Part shown: positions 36,848 through 45,679 of the stretch, one piece after another | Numbering within the stretch: position 1 is the first letter of the stretch | Layout of the letters: every line of letters begins with the position of its first letter | DNA from: Deltaproteobacteria bacterium | GTDB taxonomy: Bacteria; JADJOY01 | Length of the DNA stretch: 64,000 nucleotides | NCBI GenBank assembly: GCA_016713535.1 | Contig: JADJOY010000020.1 | Span: forward strand, 186,001 to 250,000 | Reading direction: 5' to 3' | Notes under the pieces: generated by a model | What the model was told of the DNA's origin: nothing | The model's input: only the letters and a program-made list of their open reading frames with translations | Databases searched by the model: none | Translations under genes and position numbers: made by a program

Positions 36848-37759
36848 CTACGCCCAGCGGAACGCTTCCATCGCCTGGACTTCGTCGATCTGGTGCTGGA
36901 AGCCGGTGGCGGCGCGGAACCGCGAGGCGTCGATCACCACCGCATGCTTGATGTGCTGCATCGCTCCCGGGGTGAGCTTCGGCAGGCCGAAACGGCCAAG
37001 CAACCGCCGGAAGATGGGCTCGGGCAGCGGCACCGCCGTGCGACCGGTCACCCGCACCACCAGCGACAGCGGCACCGGCTGCGGCCCGGCGACGTTGAAC
37101 ACGCCCGCCACCTTGCTCTTGGCGGCGAGTACGATCGCGCTCGTCACGTCCTGCTCGTGCATGAACTGGAACAGCGGATCGAAGCCCAGCACCATCGGCA
37201 CCATCGGTCCCTTGAGGAAGGTGGCGAGGGTGCCGTGCTTGGCCGGGCCGAGCGTGTAGCACATGCGAAGCACCGTGGTGGTCATGTCGGGATAGCGCCA
37301 CAGCGACGAGCCCGCGAACAGGTCGGCCGCCACCAGGTCGGTGAGCTCGGGGAACTTCGTGACCGCCACCGGCGGCTCGTCTTCGGTGTGGTAGAGCGGC
37401 GAGTCGCCGCTCGCGCCGTAGAACGTGTGCCGTCCCACGAACACCACGTGCTTCACCTTGTAGCGGTGGCAGTGCTCGAAGACCTTGCGAGTGCCGTCGA
37501 GGTTGATGCGCTCGCGCTCCTCGGTGGGCGCCGTGAACTGCGTCAACGTGCCCATGTGCACGACCACGGCGGGCCGCGCGGTGCGGATCACGTCCTCGGC
37601 GGCTCGCTTGCGTACGTCGACGACGTGCACCTCGACTCCCGGAGGCGCGTCCGGCCACGGCCGCACGTCGATGCCGATCACCTTGTGACGCTCGGCAGCG
37701 AGGCGCGCCGCGACCATGCGCCCGAGGATCCCGGAGACGCCGGTGACCACCACCTTCAT
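36848..37759 (-). CDS. NAD-dependent epimerase/dehydratase (extended SDR)
   Basis: This encodes 303 residues. The NAD-binding glycine motif is [15 protein letters not shown] near residue 7, and [10 protein letters not shown] lies at the end of the fourth strand; the usual YxxxK active site is not obvious ([10 protein letters not shown] is the nearest region), so it may be an NAD-binding regulator or atypical member. It ends [11 protein letters not shown] 37759 overlaps the preceding acyltransferase stop (ATGA), so the two are coupled. Paired SDR/acyltransferase genes of this kind are common in high-GC bacteria and are thought to work on lipids, which is inference here. Confidence 0.8.
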   Translation of the reverse strand: MKVVVTGVSGILGRMVAARLAAERHKVIGIDVRPWPDAPPGVEVHVVDVRKRAAEDVIRTARPAVVVHMGTLTQFTAPTEERERINLDGTRKVFEHCHRYKVKHVVFVGRHTFYGASGDSPLYHTEDEPPVAVTKFPELTDLVAADLFAGSSLWRYPDMTTTVLRMCYTLGPAKHGTLATFLKGPMVPMVLGFDPLFQFMHEQDVTSAIVLAAKSKVAGVFNVAGPQPVPLSLVVRVTGRTAVPLPEPIFRRLLGRFGLPKLTPGAMQHIKHAVVIDASRFRAATGFQHQIDEVQAMEAFRWA

Positions 37760-38736
37760 CGCGCACCCCGCGCCGCGGCGGCTCGCCGCGCTCCGCCCTT
37801 CCCCCGCGCCCCGCGGGCCGCCCTCGCGGCCGACCCGGGCGCGCTCGACGACGCGTCGTCGCAGAGGGGGCTCACGTAGTGGGCTCCGCTCGGCGCGCCG
37901 AACGCCGACCAGTCGACCGTGGAGCTGCGGTCGCCGGCCTTGCGCCGCGCCACGCCGAGCTCGATCAGCGCCGCCACCCGCGCCTTCACCTCGTCCACGT
38001 AGCCCTCGATCACGTGGTCGTCCTCGGCGCCGGTTCCGCGGAAGGTCATCGGCGGGCCGTAATAGACCTCGCACGGCTCGGGACGGGGCACGGGCAGCAG
38101 ATACGGCGTGATCGGCACGTACGGCACACCGAGCAGGCGACCGAGGCGGTAGGCGTTGAAGATCGTCGGCATGACCTCGCCACCGCCGATGAACGCGAAC
38201 GGGATGATCGGACTCTTGGTCTCGAGCGCGAGCCGCATGAAGCCGGTGCCGAAGCGCACCAGCGAGTGGCGCTCCTTGTAGAGCTTCGCCGTGCCGCGCG
38301 CCCCCTCGGGGAACACCATCAGCAGCCGGTCGTCGAGGAGCAGCCGGGTCGCGTGCTCGGGCAGGCCGGTGAGCTGGCCGAGGCGCAGCGTCCACTCGGA
38401 GGAAAACGGCATCTTGCCGAGGAACTTCTCCGCCATGCCCTGCGCGAGCCGCGGCGGCTCCTTCTCGAGGAAGATCGAAGCCAGAACCATCGCGCCGTCG
38501 ATCGCGACGCCGCCCGAGTGATTCCCGATCAGCATGCCGCGACCGCGCGCCGGGACGTGCTCGACGCCGAACGCCTGGACCTTGAAGTAGCCGCGGTAGA
38601 ACCACGCGAGCGCGGTGAAGAACTGCGCGAGGTGCTCCTGCGAGATGCCGTAGGGATCGTAGCCGAAGCGGTTGAAGGGCAGCTCGAGCCGGCGCACGCG
38701 CTCGCGGATCTCGGGGTCGATGGGGGGAAACGGCAA
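37756..38736 (-). CDS. Lysophospholipid acyltransferase-like (PlsC superfamily) protein
   Basis: This encodes 326 residues. The acyltransferase signature HxxxxD is present as IGNHSGGVAIDGAM, and the second motif FPEGARGTAKLYKE (E-G-x-R) follows at the usual distance; IPFAFIGGGEVMP is a third conserved block. Thus it transfers acyl chains to a hydroxyl of a phospholipid precursor, in the membrane interface. The last ~50 residues are an Ala/Gly/Arg-rich tail (DDASSSAPGSAARAARGARGKG) absent from normal PlsC and possibly disordered. Coupled by ATGA to the epimerase. Divergent from the PKD lipoprotein gene 206 bases away. Confidence 0.85.
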   Translation of the reverse strand: MPFPPIDPEIRERVRRLELPFNRFGYDPYGISQEHLAQFFTALAWFYRGYFKVQAFGVEHVPARGRGMLIGNHSGGVAIDGAMVLASIFLEKEPPRLAQGMAEKFLGKMPFSSEWTLRLGQLTGLPEHATRLLLDDRLLMVFPEGARGTAKLYKERHSLVRFGTGFMRLALETKSPIIPFAFIGGGEVMPTIFNAYRLGRLLGVPYVPITPYLLPVPRPEPCEVYYGPPMTFRGTGAEDDHVIEGYVDEVKARVAALIELGVARRKAGDRSSTVDWSAFGAPSGAHYVSPLCDDASSSAPGSAARAARGARGKGGARRAAAARGAR

Positions 38737-38942
38737 GGTGTGAGCCCCTTCCGATGAGCCGCCGAGCCGGGCGGCCCGCGGCCCACGGATGATAGCAGAG
38801 CGGCTCCGGGCGCGATCGCGACGCGGCGCGACCTTCGCGCGGCCGCGAGCGAATGTCGGGGCTGCTCGACGCGGCGGATGGAGGTATCGTCTGCCCGTTT
38901 CGTTCCAGGGCGTGGACCACGCCCGAAGGAGAGAGTCCCGAG

Positions 38943-41033
38943 ATGAAGCGTGTCAGTACTACAGGGATGTTGTGCTGTGTGATCGCCTTCGCGCTCGGTT
39001 GCGGCTCGAGCAGCGGCGAGAACAACCAGCCCCCGGTCGCCGCCGCCGGCAACGACGTGAACGTGAAGACCGGCGACCCGATCACGCTCGACGGCAGCGC
39101 GAGCACCGATCCAGACGGTGATTCCCTCACCTATCACTGGACGTTGGTCATCCGGCCGGCGGGCAGCAACGCCACCCTCGCCGACCCGTCCGCGCCCCAG
39201 CCGCTCTTCGTGCCCGACATGGACGGGGGCTACCAGCTCGAGCTGGTGGTGAACGACGGCCGCATGGACAGCCCGGTCGACGCCGTGGTGATCGCCGCGA
39301 CCACCCCCAACACGCCGCCCAACGCGCGCGCCGGCCACGACGCGCAGGTGCCATTCGGCTCGGTGGTACAGCTCGACGGCAGCCAGAGCGACGACCCCGA
39401 CGGCGACCCGCTCACCTACCAGTGGAGCTTCAAGACGCTGCCCGAGGGCTCGTCGGCCGGCATCAAGGATCCGACCGCGGCGCGGACGCTCTTCGTCGCG
39501 GACAAGGTGGGCCGCTACGAGGTCCAGCTCACGGTGAGCGACGGCGAAGCAAGCAGCGAGCCCAACACGGTGGTGCTCACCTCGGTCGACGGCAACGTGA
39601 GGCCGGTTGCCGACGCGGGCCCCGACGTCGACGTCTCGAAGGGAAGCGTCGTCAACATCGACGGCGTGGGAAGCTTCGACGCCGATGGCGACTCGCTGAC
39701 CTACGAGTGGTCGTTCGTGTCCAAACCGGCTGGCTCGATCGCCGGCATCAAGGACCCGTTCGCGCGCAAGACGCTCTTCGTCGCGGACGAGCCCGGCGTG
39801 TTCGTGGTCAAGCTGGTGGTGAGCGACGGCCGGCTCCTGAGCGAGCCGGACCAGCTCACGGTCACCGCCGCGATCGAGAACCTCCCGCCGATCGCCAAGG
39901 CCGGCGGTGACAAGAACGTGGTGGTGGGCTCGCAGGTCACCCTCGACGGGACCGGCAGCACCGACCCCGACGGCAACAACGTCAACTTCCACTGGTCCAT
40001 CGCGCAGAAGCCCGAGGGCAGCACCGCTCAGCTCTCGAGCGATGTCGCCGAGCGGCCGACCTTCGTCGCCGACCAGCTCGGCAGCTACTCCGTGCAGCTC
40101 GTCGTCGACGACGGCCAGGCGGCGAGCGAGCCGGACTACGTGGTCATCACCTCGTCCATCGACGGTGGTGGTGGCGGAGGCGGTGGTGGTGGTGGTGGCG
40201 GTGGAGGTGGCGGCGGCGGGGGTGGCGGTGGTGGTGGTGGCGGTGGTGGTGGAGGCGGTGGCGGCTCGTGCTCCGGCACCGGCGCCATCCTCTGCGACTC
40301 CCTCAACGGCTCGACCTCCGGCGCCCAGGACGGCGGCAGCTTCACCGGTGGCGGCTGGACGCCAGGCTGGAGCATCCGCTGGGACCTCGGCCAGAACCTG
40401 AGCACCGGCGCCTTCTCGGCGGACCTCGACAACTGGGACCCGTCGTCGAACAGCTCGCAGCACCAGTACTCCAAGCAAGACATCCTCGACCTGTTCCAGG
40501 ACGGAGTGGGCGACACCCACCACTCGGACGCCACCAACACCGCGTTCATCACGGTGCGCACGGGCAGGGATTACAACGACCTGTTCAAGTTCGCGTCGAC
40601 GCCGCACGGCTTCGGCGAGCGCATCGAAACCCGGCTCTCACCGCCGGGCGGGCGCGTCGACCCGAGCCGGACCCACACGGTGCGGATCGAGTGGAGCGGC
40701 GGGTCGGCGTCGGTGTTCCTCGACGGCGGCAAGCTCACCACCCAGAATCACTCGTCGCCGATGCCGCTGCGCTACGTGTTCGTGGGCTCGGACAACAGCG
40801 GTGGCGGCTACGGTCCGCAGAAGGGCGTGATCTACAGCAACGTCGCGGTGTGGGGCTCGACCGGCGGCGGCAGGCTGGTGAACCTCAAGCTGTCGATGAT
40901 GGACGGCTCGGTCGAGGTGGTCGAGAGCGCCGAGAACCCGCTCACTCACCGCGGGTTGCTCGACTGGCTCCGTTCCGCCAAGCGGCTCCCGTTCGCCGCT
41001 GCGGTGGTCGGCGGGTCCGGTCCGGCCAGGTAA
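38943..41033 (+). CDS. Secreted lipoprotein with four PKD-like repeats, 34-Gly linker and concanavalin-like C-terminus
   Basis: This encodes 696 residues. The signal MKRVSTTGMLCCVIAFALGC gives a lipoprotein (FALGC lipobox). Four PKD-like repeats follow, each with DGSxSxDPDGDxLTYxW and LVVxDG motifs (ITLDGSASTDPDGDSLTY, VQLDGSQSDDPDGDPLTY, VNIDGVGSFDADGDSLTY, VTLDGTGSTDPDGNNVNF). A run of exactly 34 glycines is encoded by 40164-40265. The C-terminal ~220 residues (TFTGGGWTPGW, RDYNDLFKFASTPHGFGERIE, GVIYSNVAVWGS) resemble a lectin/LamG-like sandwich. It is probably surface exposed and binds carbohydrate or protein. ATG 38943 has GGAGAG upstream; a strong terminator follows. Confidence 0.8.
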   Translation: MKRVSTTGMLCCVIAFALGCGSSSGENNQPPVAAAGNDVNVKTGDPITLDGSASTDPDGDSLTYHWTLVIRPAGSNATLADPSAPQPLFVPDMDGGYQLELVVNDGRMDSPVDAVVIAATTPNTPPNARAGHDAQVPFGSVVQLDGSQSDDPDGDPLTYQWSFKTLPEGSSAGIKDPTAARTLFVADKVGRYEVQLTVSDGEASSEPNTVVLTSVDGNVRPVADAGPDVDVSKGSVVNIDGVGSFDADGDSLTYEWSFVSKPAGSIAGIKDPFARKTLFVADEPGVFVVKLVVSDGRLLSEPDQLTVTAAIENLPPIAKAGGDKNVVVGSQVTLDGTGSTDPDGNNVNFHWSIAQKPEGSTAQLSSDVAERPTFVADQLGSYSVQLVVDDGQAASEPDYVVITSSIDGGGGGGGGGGGGGGGGGGGGGGGGGGGGGGGGGGSCSGTGAILCDSLNGSTSGAQDGGSFTGGGWTPGWSIRWDLGQNLSTGAFSADLDNWDPSSNSSQHQYSKQDILDLFQDGVGDTHHSDATNTAFITVRTGRDYNDLFKFASTPHGFGERIETRLSPPGGRVDPSRTHTVRIEWSGGSASVFLDGGKLTTQNHSSPMPLRYVFVGSDNSGGGYGPQKGVIYSNVAVWGSTGGGRLVNLKLSMMDGSVEVVESAENPLTHRGLLDWLRSAKRLPFAAAVVGGSGPAR

Positions 41034-41063
41034 GCGGGCGCGACGCGCATCGATCGGAAGCGA

Positions 41064-41099
41064 ACGCCCCCCGAGCCCAGCGCTCGGGGGGCGTTTTTT
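41064..41099 (+). terminator. Rho-independent terminator of the PKD lipoprotein gene
   Basis: A 12-bp stem ACGCCCCCCGAG/CTCGGGGGGCGT with a CCCAGCG loop is followed directly by TTTTTT. It starts 31 bases after the lipoprotein stop at 41033 and is the clearest terminator in the window. Confidence 0.95.
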
Positions 41100-41109
41100 G
41101 TCCCTCCAG

Positions 41110-41208
41110 GAGAGCCGCGGGCGGGGATGAACCCCGCCCTAGGGCGCCGATCAGAGTCGATGCCGATGCCCCGAGAACGGTAGGGGCGGGCGTCACGCCC
41201 GCCCCGGG
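41110..41208. repeat. Palindromic repeat elements
   Basis: Two members of the repeat family lie here: GCGGGCGGGGATGAACCCCGCCC near 41117-41141, and TAGGGGCGGGCGTCACGCCCGCCCC around 41181-41206. They separate the terminator from the thioesterase-like gene's end. Confidence 0.65.
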
Positions 41209-42123
41209 TCAGCCGTCGCTGAAGTAGAGCCGCGCGCAGCAGTGCGGGCGCGACCGAGATGCACCCGGCGGCACATCGGGTCCGAGCGAGACCGCCGCGC
41301 CGAAGCCCTCGCCCCACCGGAACGCGCGCACTTCGATCCGCATCACGTCTCCGGCGAAGCACGGCTTGCGAAACGCGATGTCGATGCCGCGCATCAGGAT
41401 CGCCCCCGTCGAGACGCCATGCTCGTGGAGCCGCCGCACCGCCTCCTCGAAGATCCGCGGGTAGACGAGCGAGTTCACGTGCTGGTTGCTGTCGGTGTCG
41501 CCGAGCGAGAAGACCGTCGGCGCGGGGGCGGGGCACGGCTCGCCGTCGAGTGCGCTCGCTCCGTCCGGCAGCGCGAGCACGTCCTCGAGCTCGCGCCACC
41601 GGTAGCGCAGCGGCGGCACGGACGGGCCTCCGGCGACCGAGAAGCTCAGCACCTTGCGCTCGCCGGGCGGCCCGAACGGCCGCGAGAACACGTGCTCGGC
41701 GAAGATCCGCCCCACGCGGATCGGCTCGCCCGCGCCGTCCGGCGGCGGAAAGTGGGTGCGACCCCGCGGCGCCTCGACGTCCACCCACATGTTGAGGAGG
41801 ATCTTCGAGACGGCGCCATTCCCATCCACGGAGTGCGCGAGCTCGAGCGCGCCGCGTCCGTGCATCGGGTGCTGGACCGAGATCGGCCCGCCGCCGCCCT
41901 CGAGTATCAGCCGGCTCAGGATCGGCACCACGCCGGTGTCGCGCATCGCCCGCGCCATCGGGCTGGCGTGGATGACGCTCTGCCACACCACCGCGCCCAC
42001 CGCGGGACTCAACGCCACCAGCCGGGCGCGGCCGTCCTGGGCGACGTCCTGGTAGCGCAAGGGGATGGTGCCTTCGCCGCGCTGCGTCGGCGGGACGTCG
42101 GGCCAGTCGGGGATCGAGATCAT
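41209..42123 (-). CDS. Hotdog-fold thioesterase-like protein
   Basis: This encodes 304 residues. The C-terminal half contains GDTDSNQHVNSLVYPRIFEEAVRRL, a hallmark of the 4-hydroxybenzoyl-CoA-thioesterase-type hotdog (D-x-N-x-H-V-N). The N-terminal part (IPLRYQDVAQDGRARLVALSPAVGAVVWQ) may form a first hotdog. No signal or membrane segment is visible. The substrate is presumably an acyl-CoA or acyl-ACP, but none of the neighbours narrows it down. A conserved-looking DIAFRKPCFAGDVMRIEVRAFRW is typical of a hotdog beta strand. Confidence 0.7.
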   Translation of the reverse strand: MISIPDWPDVPPTQRGEGTIPLRYQDVAQDGRARLVALSPAVGAVVWQSVIHASPMARAMRDTGVVPILSRLILEGGGGPISVQHPMHGRGALELAHSVDGNGAVSKILLNMWVDVEAPRGRTHFPPPDGAGEPIRVGRIFAEHVFSRPFGPPGERKVLSFSVAGGPSVPPLRYRWRELEDVLALPDGASALDGEPCPAPAPTVFSLGDTDSNQHVNSLVYPRIFEEAVRRLHEHGVSTGAILMRGIDIAFRKPCFAGDVMRIEVRAFRWGEGFGAAVSLGPDVPPGASRSRPHCCARLYFSDG

Positions 42124-42488
42124 GGGGCGCGCGATTCTATCCGCTCGCGGGGCTCGCTCGTCGACGCACGATCGCTCGTCGCACCGCAGGCTGGCCCAGG
42201 TACGGGGTGCCCGATGACCACCCGAATTGACGGTTTTTGCCCAAAAAAGTCAGCGTGCCCGACGGATCCGGGCGCAACCCCGACGAGCTGGGAAGCGACG
42301 CCGCTTCGCGTCGAATCGACGAGAGGCTCGAAATATCGCGCATTTGCGCCATTTTCGCGGAGCCGGGCGCAGCATCCAGCCGCCGAGGCACGGGCTTTGC
42401 TGTTTTCGCTCGGCACGAACGTCGTGCAGCCCAACGCCTCGGGCAGATCGATCCCGAGTGGGCTACACCTGCCAGGAGGTCGACGATC
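42124..42488. other. Spacer with AT-richer patch
   Basis: The stretch between the divergent thioesterase-like gene and the small plus-strand gene includes a TTGACGGTTTTTGCCCAAAA patch (42227-42246) that could be a promoter for the downstream genes, but no matching -10 is clear. No conserved coding frame is seen. Confidence 0.45.
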
Positions 42489-42734
42489 ATGAGTCGCTCT
42501 CGGAAGCACTACACCGCATTCAGCCCGCGCACGGGCACCCTCCGCCGCGGCGCACGGCACAACGACCGCGACGGTCTGCCAGCCCAGATCGAAGGCGAGT
42601 ACGGGTGGGACCCGCGTCACGCCACCCACGATCGCCTCTGGCTCCAGGCCAGCGCTCCGGTGCCCGAGGACGGTGACGGCGAGCCCACCCGCGCGGTGCG
42701 CTCGTTCGATCTCCTCGACGACGACGAGTCCTGA
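42489..42734 (+). CDS. Small hypothetical protein
   Basis: This encodes 81 residues from ATG 42489 with AGGAGG 8 bases upstream. The sequence is polar and charged (MSRSRKHYTAFSPRTGTLRRG, EYGWDPRHATHDRLW, SFDLLDDDES), with no signal or membrane segment, and ends in an acidic tail. A longer upstream extension in the same frame has no support. It lies 52 bases before the metallophosphoesterase gene, perhaps in one transcript. No family recognised. Confidence 0.5.
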   Translation: MSRSRKHYTAFSPRTGTLRRGARHNDRDGLPAQIEGEYGWDPRHATHDRLWLQASAPVPEDGDGEPTRAVRSFDLLDDDES

Positions 42735-42786
42735 GCCGAGCGGCGCACGGGCGGTAAGGCCCGCGCGCCCCGACTCGAGCCCGCCG

Positions 42787-44448
42787 ATGGACGCCGAGCG
42801 CCTCCCGAGCCAGGGCTCACCACGACACACGATCGTGGTGAGCGACCTCCACCTCGCGGAGGCCGAGCCCTCCCACCCGGGCAACCCGCTGTGGAAGCGC
42901 TACAAGCGCCGCAGCCACTTCGTCGACAAGAGCTTCAAGCGTTTCCTCGAGCACCTCCGCGAAGCGGCTCACGGGCCGCTCGAGCTGGTGTTCAACGGCG
43001 ACGTCTTCGACTTCGACGCGACGATGGCGCTGCCCGAACGCCCGCCGTTCGGCGTGAGCTGGCTCGAGCGCCACCGCGGCCTCACCGCGCAGCAGGCCAA
43101 GTCCCGCTACAAGCTGAGCGTGATCCTCGAGGATCACCCGGTGTGGGTTCGCGCGGTGCGCGACTGGGTGCTCGACGGCCACCGCGTGGTGTTCGTGATC
43201 GGCAACCACGATCTCGAGCTCCACTGGCCCGCGGTGCGCGACGAGCTGATGCGCTGGCTCGCGCTGCCCGACGACGCCGCCGAGCGGGTCCGGGTGTGCG
43301 AGTGGTTCTACGTGTCGAGCGGCGACACGCTCATCGAGCACGGCAATCAATACGACCCGTACTGCGTGTGCCCGAGCCCGATCCACCCCGTGGTGCGCAA
43401 GCGCGGCGGCGAGTACGTGCGGCTGCCGTTCGGCAACCTCGCGGCGCGCTTCATGCTGAACGGCATGGGGCTCTTCAACCCGCACGTCGACTCGAGCTTC
43501 ATCAAGGCGTCGTTCTTCGAGTACGTGAAGTTCTTCTACCAGTACCTGATGCGCATCCAGCCGCTGCTCGGCTGGACGTGGTTCTGGAGCTCGATCGTCA
43601 CGTTCCTCTTACGCGCTCGAGGAGGCGGTGCTGCCACCGGTCAAGCACGCGCCGCTCGACTTCGAGGGCCACGTCGAGAGATCGCCGCGCGCGCCAACGC
43701 GACACCGCGCGTGGTGCGCAGCCTGGCACGGCTCCACGCCCACCCCGCCGTGCTGAGCCCGCTCAAGGTGATGCGCGAGCTGTGGCTCGACCGCGCGCTG
43801 CTGGTGGTGGCGGCGTTGCTGTTCAGCTTCGAGCTGACGCTGCTCGCCAAGCTCTTCGTGCAGGTGCCGCTCACGAGCTTCGTGGCGCCGTTCGCGGTGC
43901 TCATGCCGTGGGTGATCCGCTACGCGCGCGGCGTCGAATCGGAAAACGCGGAGGCGCAGAAGGGCGCCCTCGAGAAGCTCGACCTGAGCTCCCAGATCGC
44001 TGGCGTGAACCGCGTGGTGCACGGCCACACCCACCACCAGATGCACCGCTGGATCGGCGACGTCGAGCTGATCAACACCGGCACCTGGTCGCCCGCGTTC
44101 CACGACGTCGAGTGCACCCAGCCGTTCGGCCTCAAGTGCTTCGCGTGGATCCGCCCGGGCGAGCCCGGCGAGGCGCGCCACGCGACGCTCTTCGAGTGGG
44201 CCGATCCCGGGATCCGCGCCCTCGCCGTCGAGCGGCTGCCGATGCCCGCCGACGAGCCGCGCACCCGGCTCCTGCCGACCCGCAAGGGACGCCAGGGTGC
44301 CGAGGCCTTCGCCGGCGCAGCGCCGGCGCTCGAGCCCGCGGCCGCCGCCGCGATCTCGCTCGCGAGCAACGCCGCCGGACGAACGGCGAAGCGCGCCGCG
44401 CACTCCCGCCTCGGCCTCACCGCGCTCTTGCGCGCCGTGCTGCCGTAA
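42787..44448 (+). CDS. Calcineurin-like metallophosphoesterase with membrane hairpin insert (two compensating frame breaks)
   Basis: This encodes 553 residues. The metal-binding motifs are in order: HTIVVSDLHLAEAE (D-x-H), VFNGDVFDFDA (GD-x-x-D), VIGNHDLELHW (GNH), and RVVHGHTHHQMHRW (GH-x-H). Between GNH and the last motif sit hydrophobic segments (LVVAALLFSFELTLLAKLFVQ and FVAPFAVLMPWVI), so the domain may be anchored within the membrane. Frame breaks at ~43609 and ~43678 cancel each other; between them the second frame reads ALEEAVLPPVKHAPLDFEGH, the more protein-like version. The last ~60 residues are an Ala-rich tail. The likely substrate is a phosphorylated lipid or nucleotide. Confidence 0.8.
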   Translation: MDAERLPSQGSPRHTIVVSDLHLAEAEPSHPGNPLWKRYKRRSHFVDKSFKRFLEHLREAAHGPLELVFNGDVFDFDATMALPERPPFGVSWLERHRGLTAQQAKSRYKLSVILEDHPVWVRAVRDWVLDGHRVVFVIGNHDLELHWPAVRDELMRWLALPDDAAERVRVCEWFYVSSGDTLIEHGNQYDPYCVCPSPIHPVVRKRGGEYVRLPFGNLAARFMLNGMGLFNPHVDSSFIKASFFEYVKFFYQYLMRIQPLLGWTWFWSSIVTFLLRARGGGAATGQARAARLRGPRREIAARANATPRVVRSLARLHAHPAVLSPLKVMRELWLDRALLVVAALLFSFELTLLAKLFVQVPLTSFVAPFAVLMPWVIRYARGVESENAEAQKGALEKLDLSSQIAGVNRVVHGHTHHQMHRWIGDVELINTGTWSPAFHDVECTQPFGLKCFAWIRPGEPGEARHATLFEWADPGIRALAVERLPMPADEPRTRLLPTRKGRQGAEAFAGAAPALEPAAAAAISLASNAAGRTAKRAAHSRLGLTALLRAVLP

Positions 44449-44734
44449 GCGCCGAGGACCGTCGGAGGCGGTCCCTCCAGACCGACCGCGAACGACACGG
44501 CCCTCGATGCGCGCCGGCCTCGCGCGCCCCTCGCTGCTGGTGGTCGGTCGGCTGGAGCCCGCCCGCTGGAGGGCGGCGGTCCCTCGCCGCCGCCACGTTT
44601 CTTGCGAGCCACCGAGGTCGGCCGCGAGCGGTCGCTTTCGACGGCTGCCGCATCGGCAGCCGATTTCGTTCGAGCATGCTAGTGACTCTCCCTGGTCCGC
44701 AGACTTGAAATCGCTCAGCGCCAGAGAGGAACAC
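44449..44734. other. Repeat-bearing leader of the lipoprotein gene
   Basis: Contains GGAGGCGGTCCCTCC and GGAGGGCGGCGGTCCCTCGCC, resembling the repeat family. The last 60 bases are less GC-rich and may hold the promoter (GCATGCTAGTGACTCTCC). No coding frame. Confidence 0.5.
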
Positions 44735-45640
44735 GTGAATCGAGGAAACCGGCTTCTCAGCGCCATCGTCGGTGTTTCGCTGCTCGTCGGGTGCGGATCC
44801 GGCGGCGGCTCGACCGTACCGCCGCCCGCCGAGCCGGCCTCGCCACTCATCGTCGGCTTCCAGGGGCCGAGCACGTTCACGGTCGCGCCCGGCACCACGG
44901 TTCCACTCTGCGCCGCGGTGACCTTCGTCGATCAGGACGCGGACATCGAAACCGCCTTCTCCGAGAACGAGTCGTGCGTCCCCGTCGAATCGGCGCCCAG
45001 CTGCAGCGCGCTGAAGTCCAGCTTCAATCCGGGGATCGACGGACAACCGGAGGGAGGCTTTTCGTTTTGCCTCTCGTACAAGCAGTGCTCGGCACCGGGC
45101 CCCTGCGCCGAGGTGCGCTACGAGATGGACGTCCGCGTGCGCGATCGTTCGGGCCTGACCAGCCCGTCGTTTCACTGGGCGTTCCAAGTGTCCGACGGCA
45201 TCGACTCGACTCCCGAGCCCACACCGCCGCCGCCTCAGCCTCCGCCGCCCACGCCCGCGGCCGCACCCAACATCGGGGCACTGGACTCGCCGTCGGTGTT
45301 CACCTTCCCCGACGGGACCGGCTACCACCCGACGTGCGTGGATATTCGCTATTCAGATCCGAATGGCGACATCGTTCGTCTCTTCACGCGCAACGAAGAG
45401 TGCACGAACGTCCGCACCGGCCAGGACTGCCCGATCAGTCCGACCGACTTCGATCCCGGCATTCGCGGCAAGACGAGCGGCACCTATCACTTCTGCAAGA
45501 ACTTCAAGACCTGCGACCCCTCGCCGGGCACGCACTGCTCCGATCAATACCTGTCACGCGACTTCTATCTGCAGGACTCGACGGGCCGACAGAGTCCCCC
45601 GGCCCGGTGGGAGTACCGCGTGACGAACGGGCTCGATTGA
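44735..45640 (+). CDS. Lipoprotein with two repeated Cys-rich modules, unknown function
   Basis: This encodes 301 residues from GTG 44735 (GAGAGGAAC upstream). The signal RLLSAIVGVSLLVGCGSGGG gives a lipobox. Two homologous modules follow: one with CAAVTFVDQDADIETAF, SENESCVPVE, FNPGIDGQPEGGFSFCLSYKQC, and one with CVDIRYSDPNGDIVRLFTRNEECTNVRTGQDC, FDPGIRGKTSGTYHFCKNFKTC, joined by a proline-rich stretch (TPPPPQPPPPTPAA). The repeated Cys pattern suggests disulfide-bonded exported domains. No enzyme motifs. It precedes a convergent gene by 39 bases. Confidence 0.7.
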   Translation: MNRGNRLLSAIVGVSLLVGCGSGGGSTVPPPAEPASPLIVGFQGPSTFTVAPGTTVPLCAAVTFVDQDADIETAFSENESCVPVESAPSCSALKSSFNPGIDGQPEGGFSFCLSYKQCSAPGPCAEVRYEMDVRVRDRSGLTSPSFHWAFQVSDGIDSTPEPTPPPPQPPPPTPAAAPNIGALDSPSVFTFPDGTGYHPTCVDIRYSDPNGDIVRLFTRNEECTNVRTGQDCPISPTDFDPGIRGKTSGTYHFCKNFKTCDPSPGTHCSDQYLSRDFYLQDSTGRQSPPARWEYRVTNGLD

Positions 45641-45679
45641 GCGGACCCGGCGTCCAGCCGGGGCTTACCCGCTCGCGGC

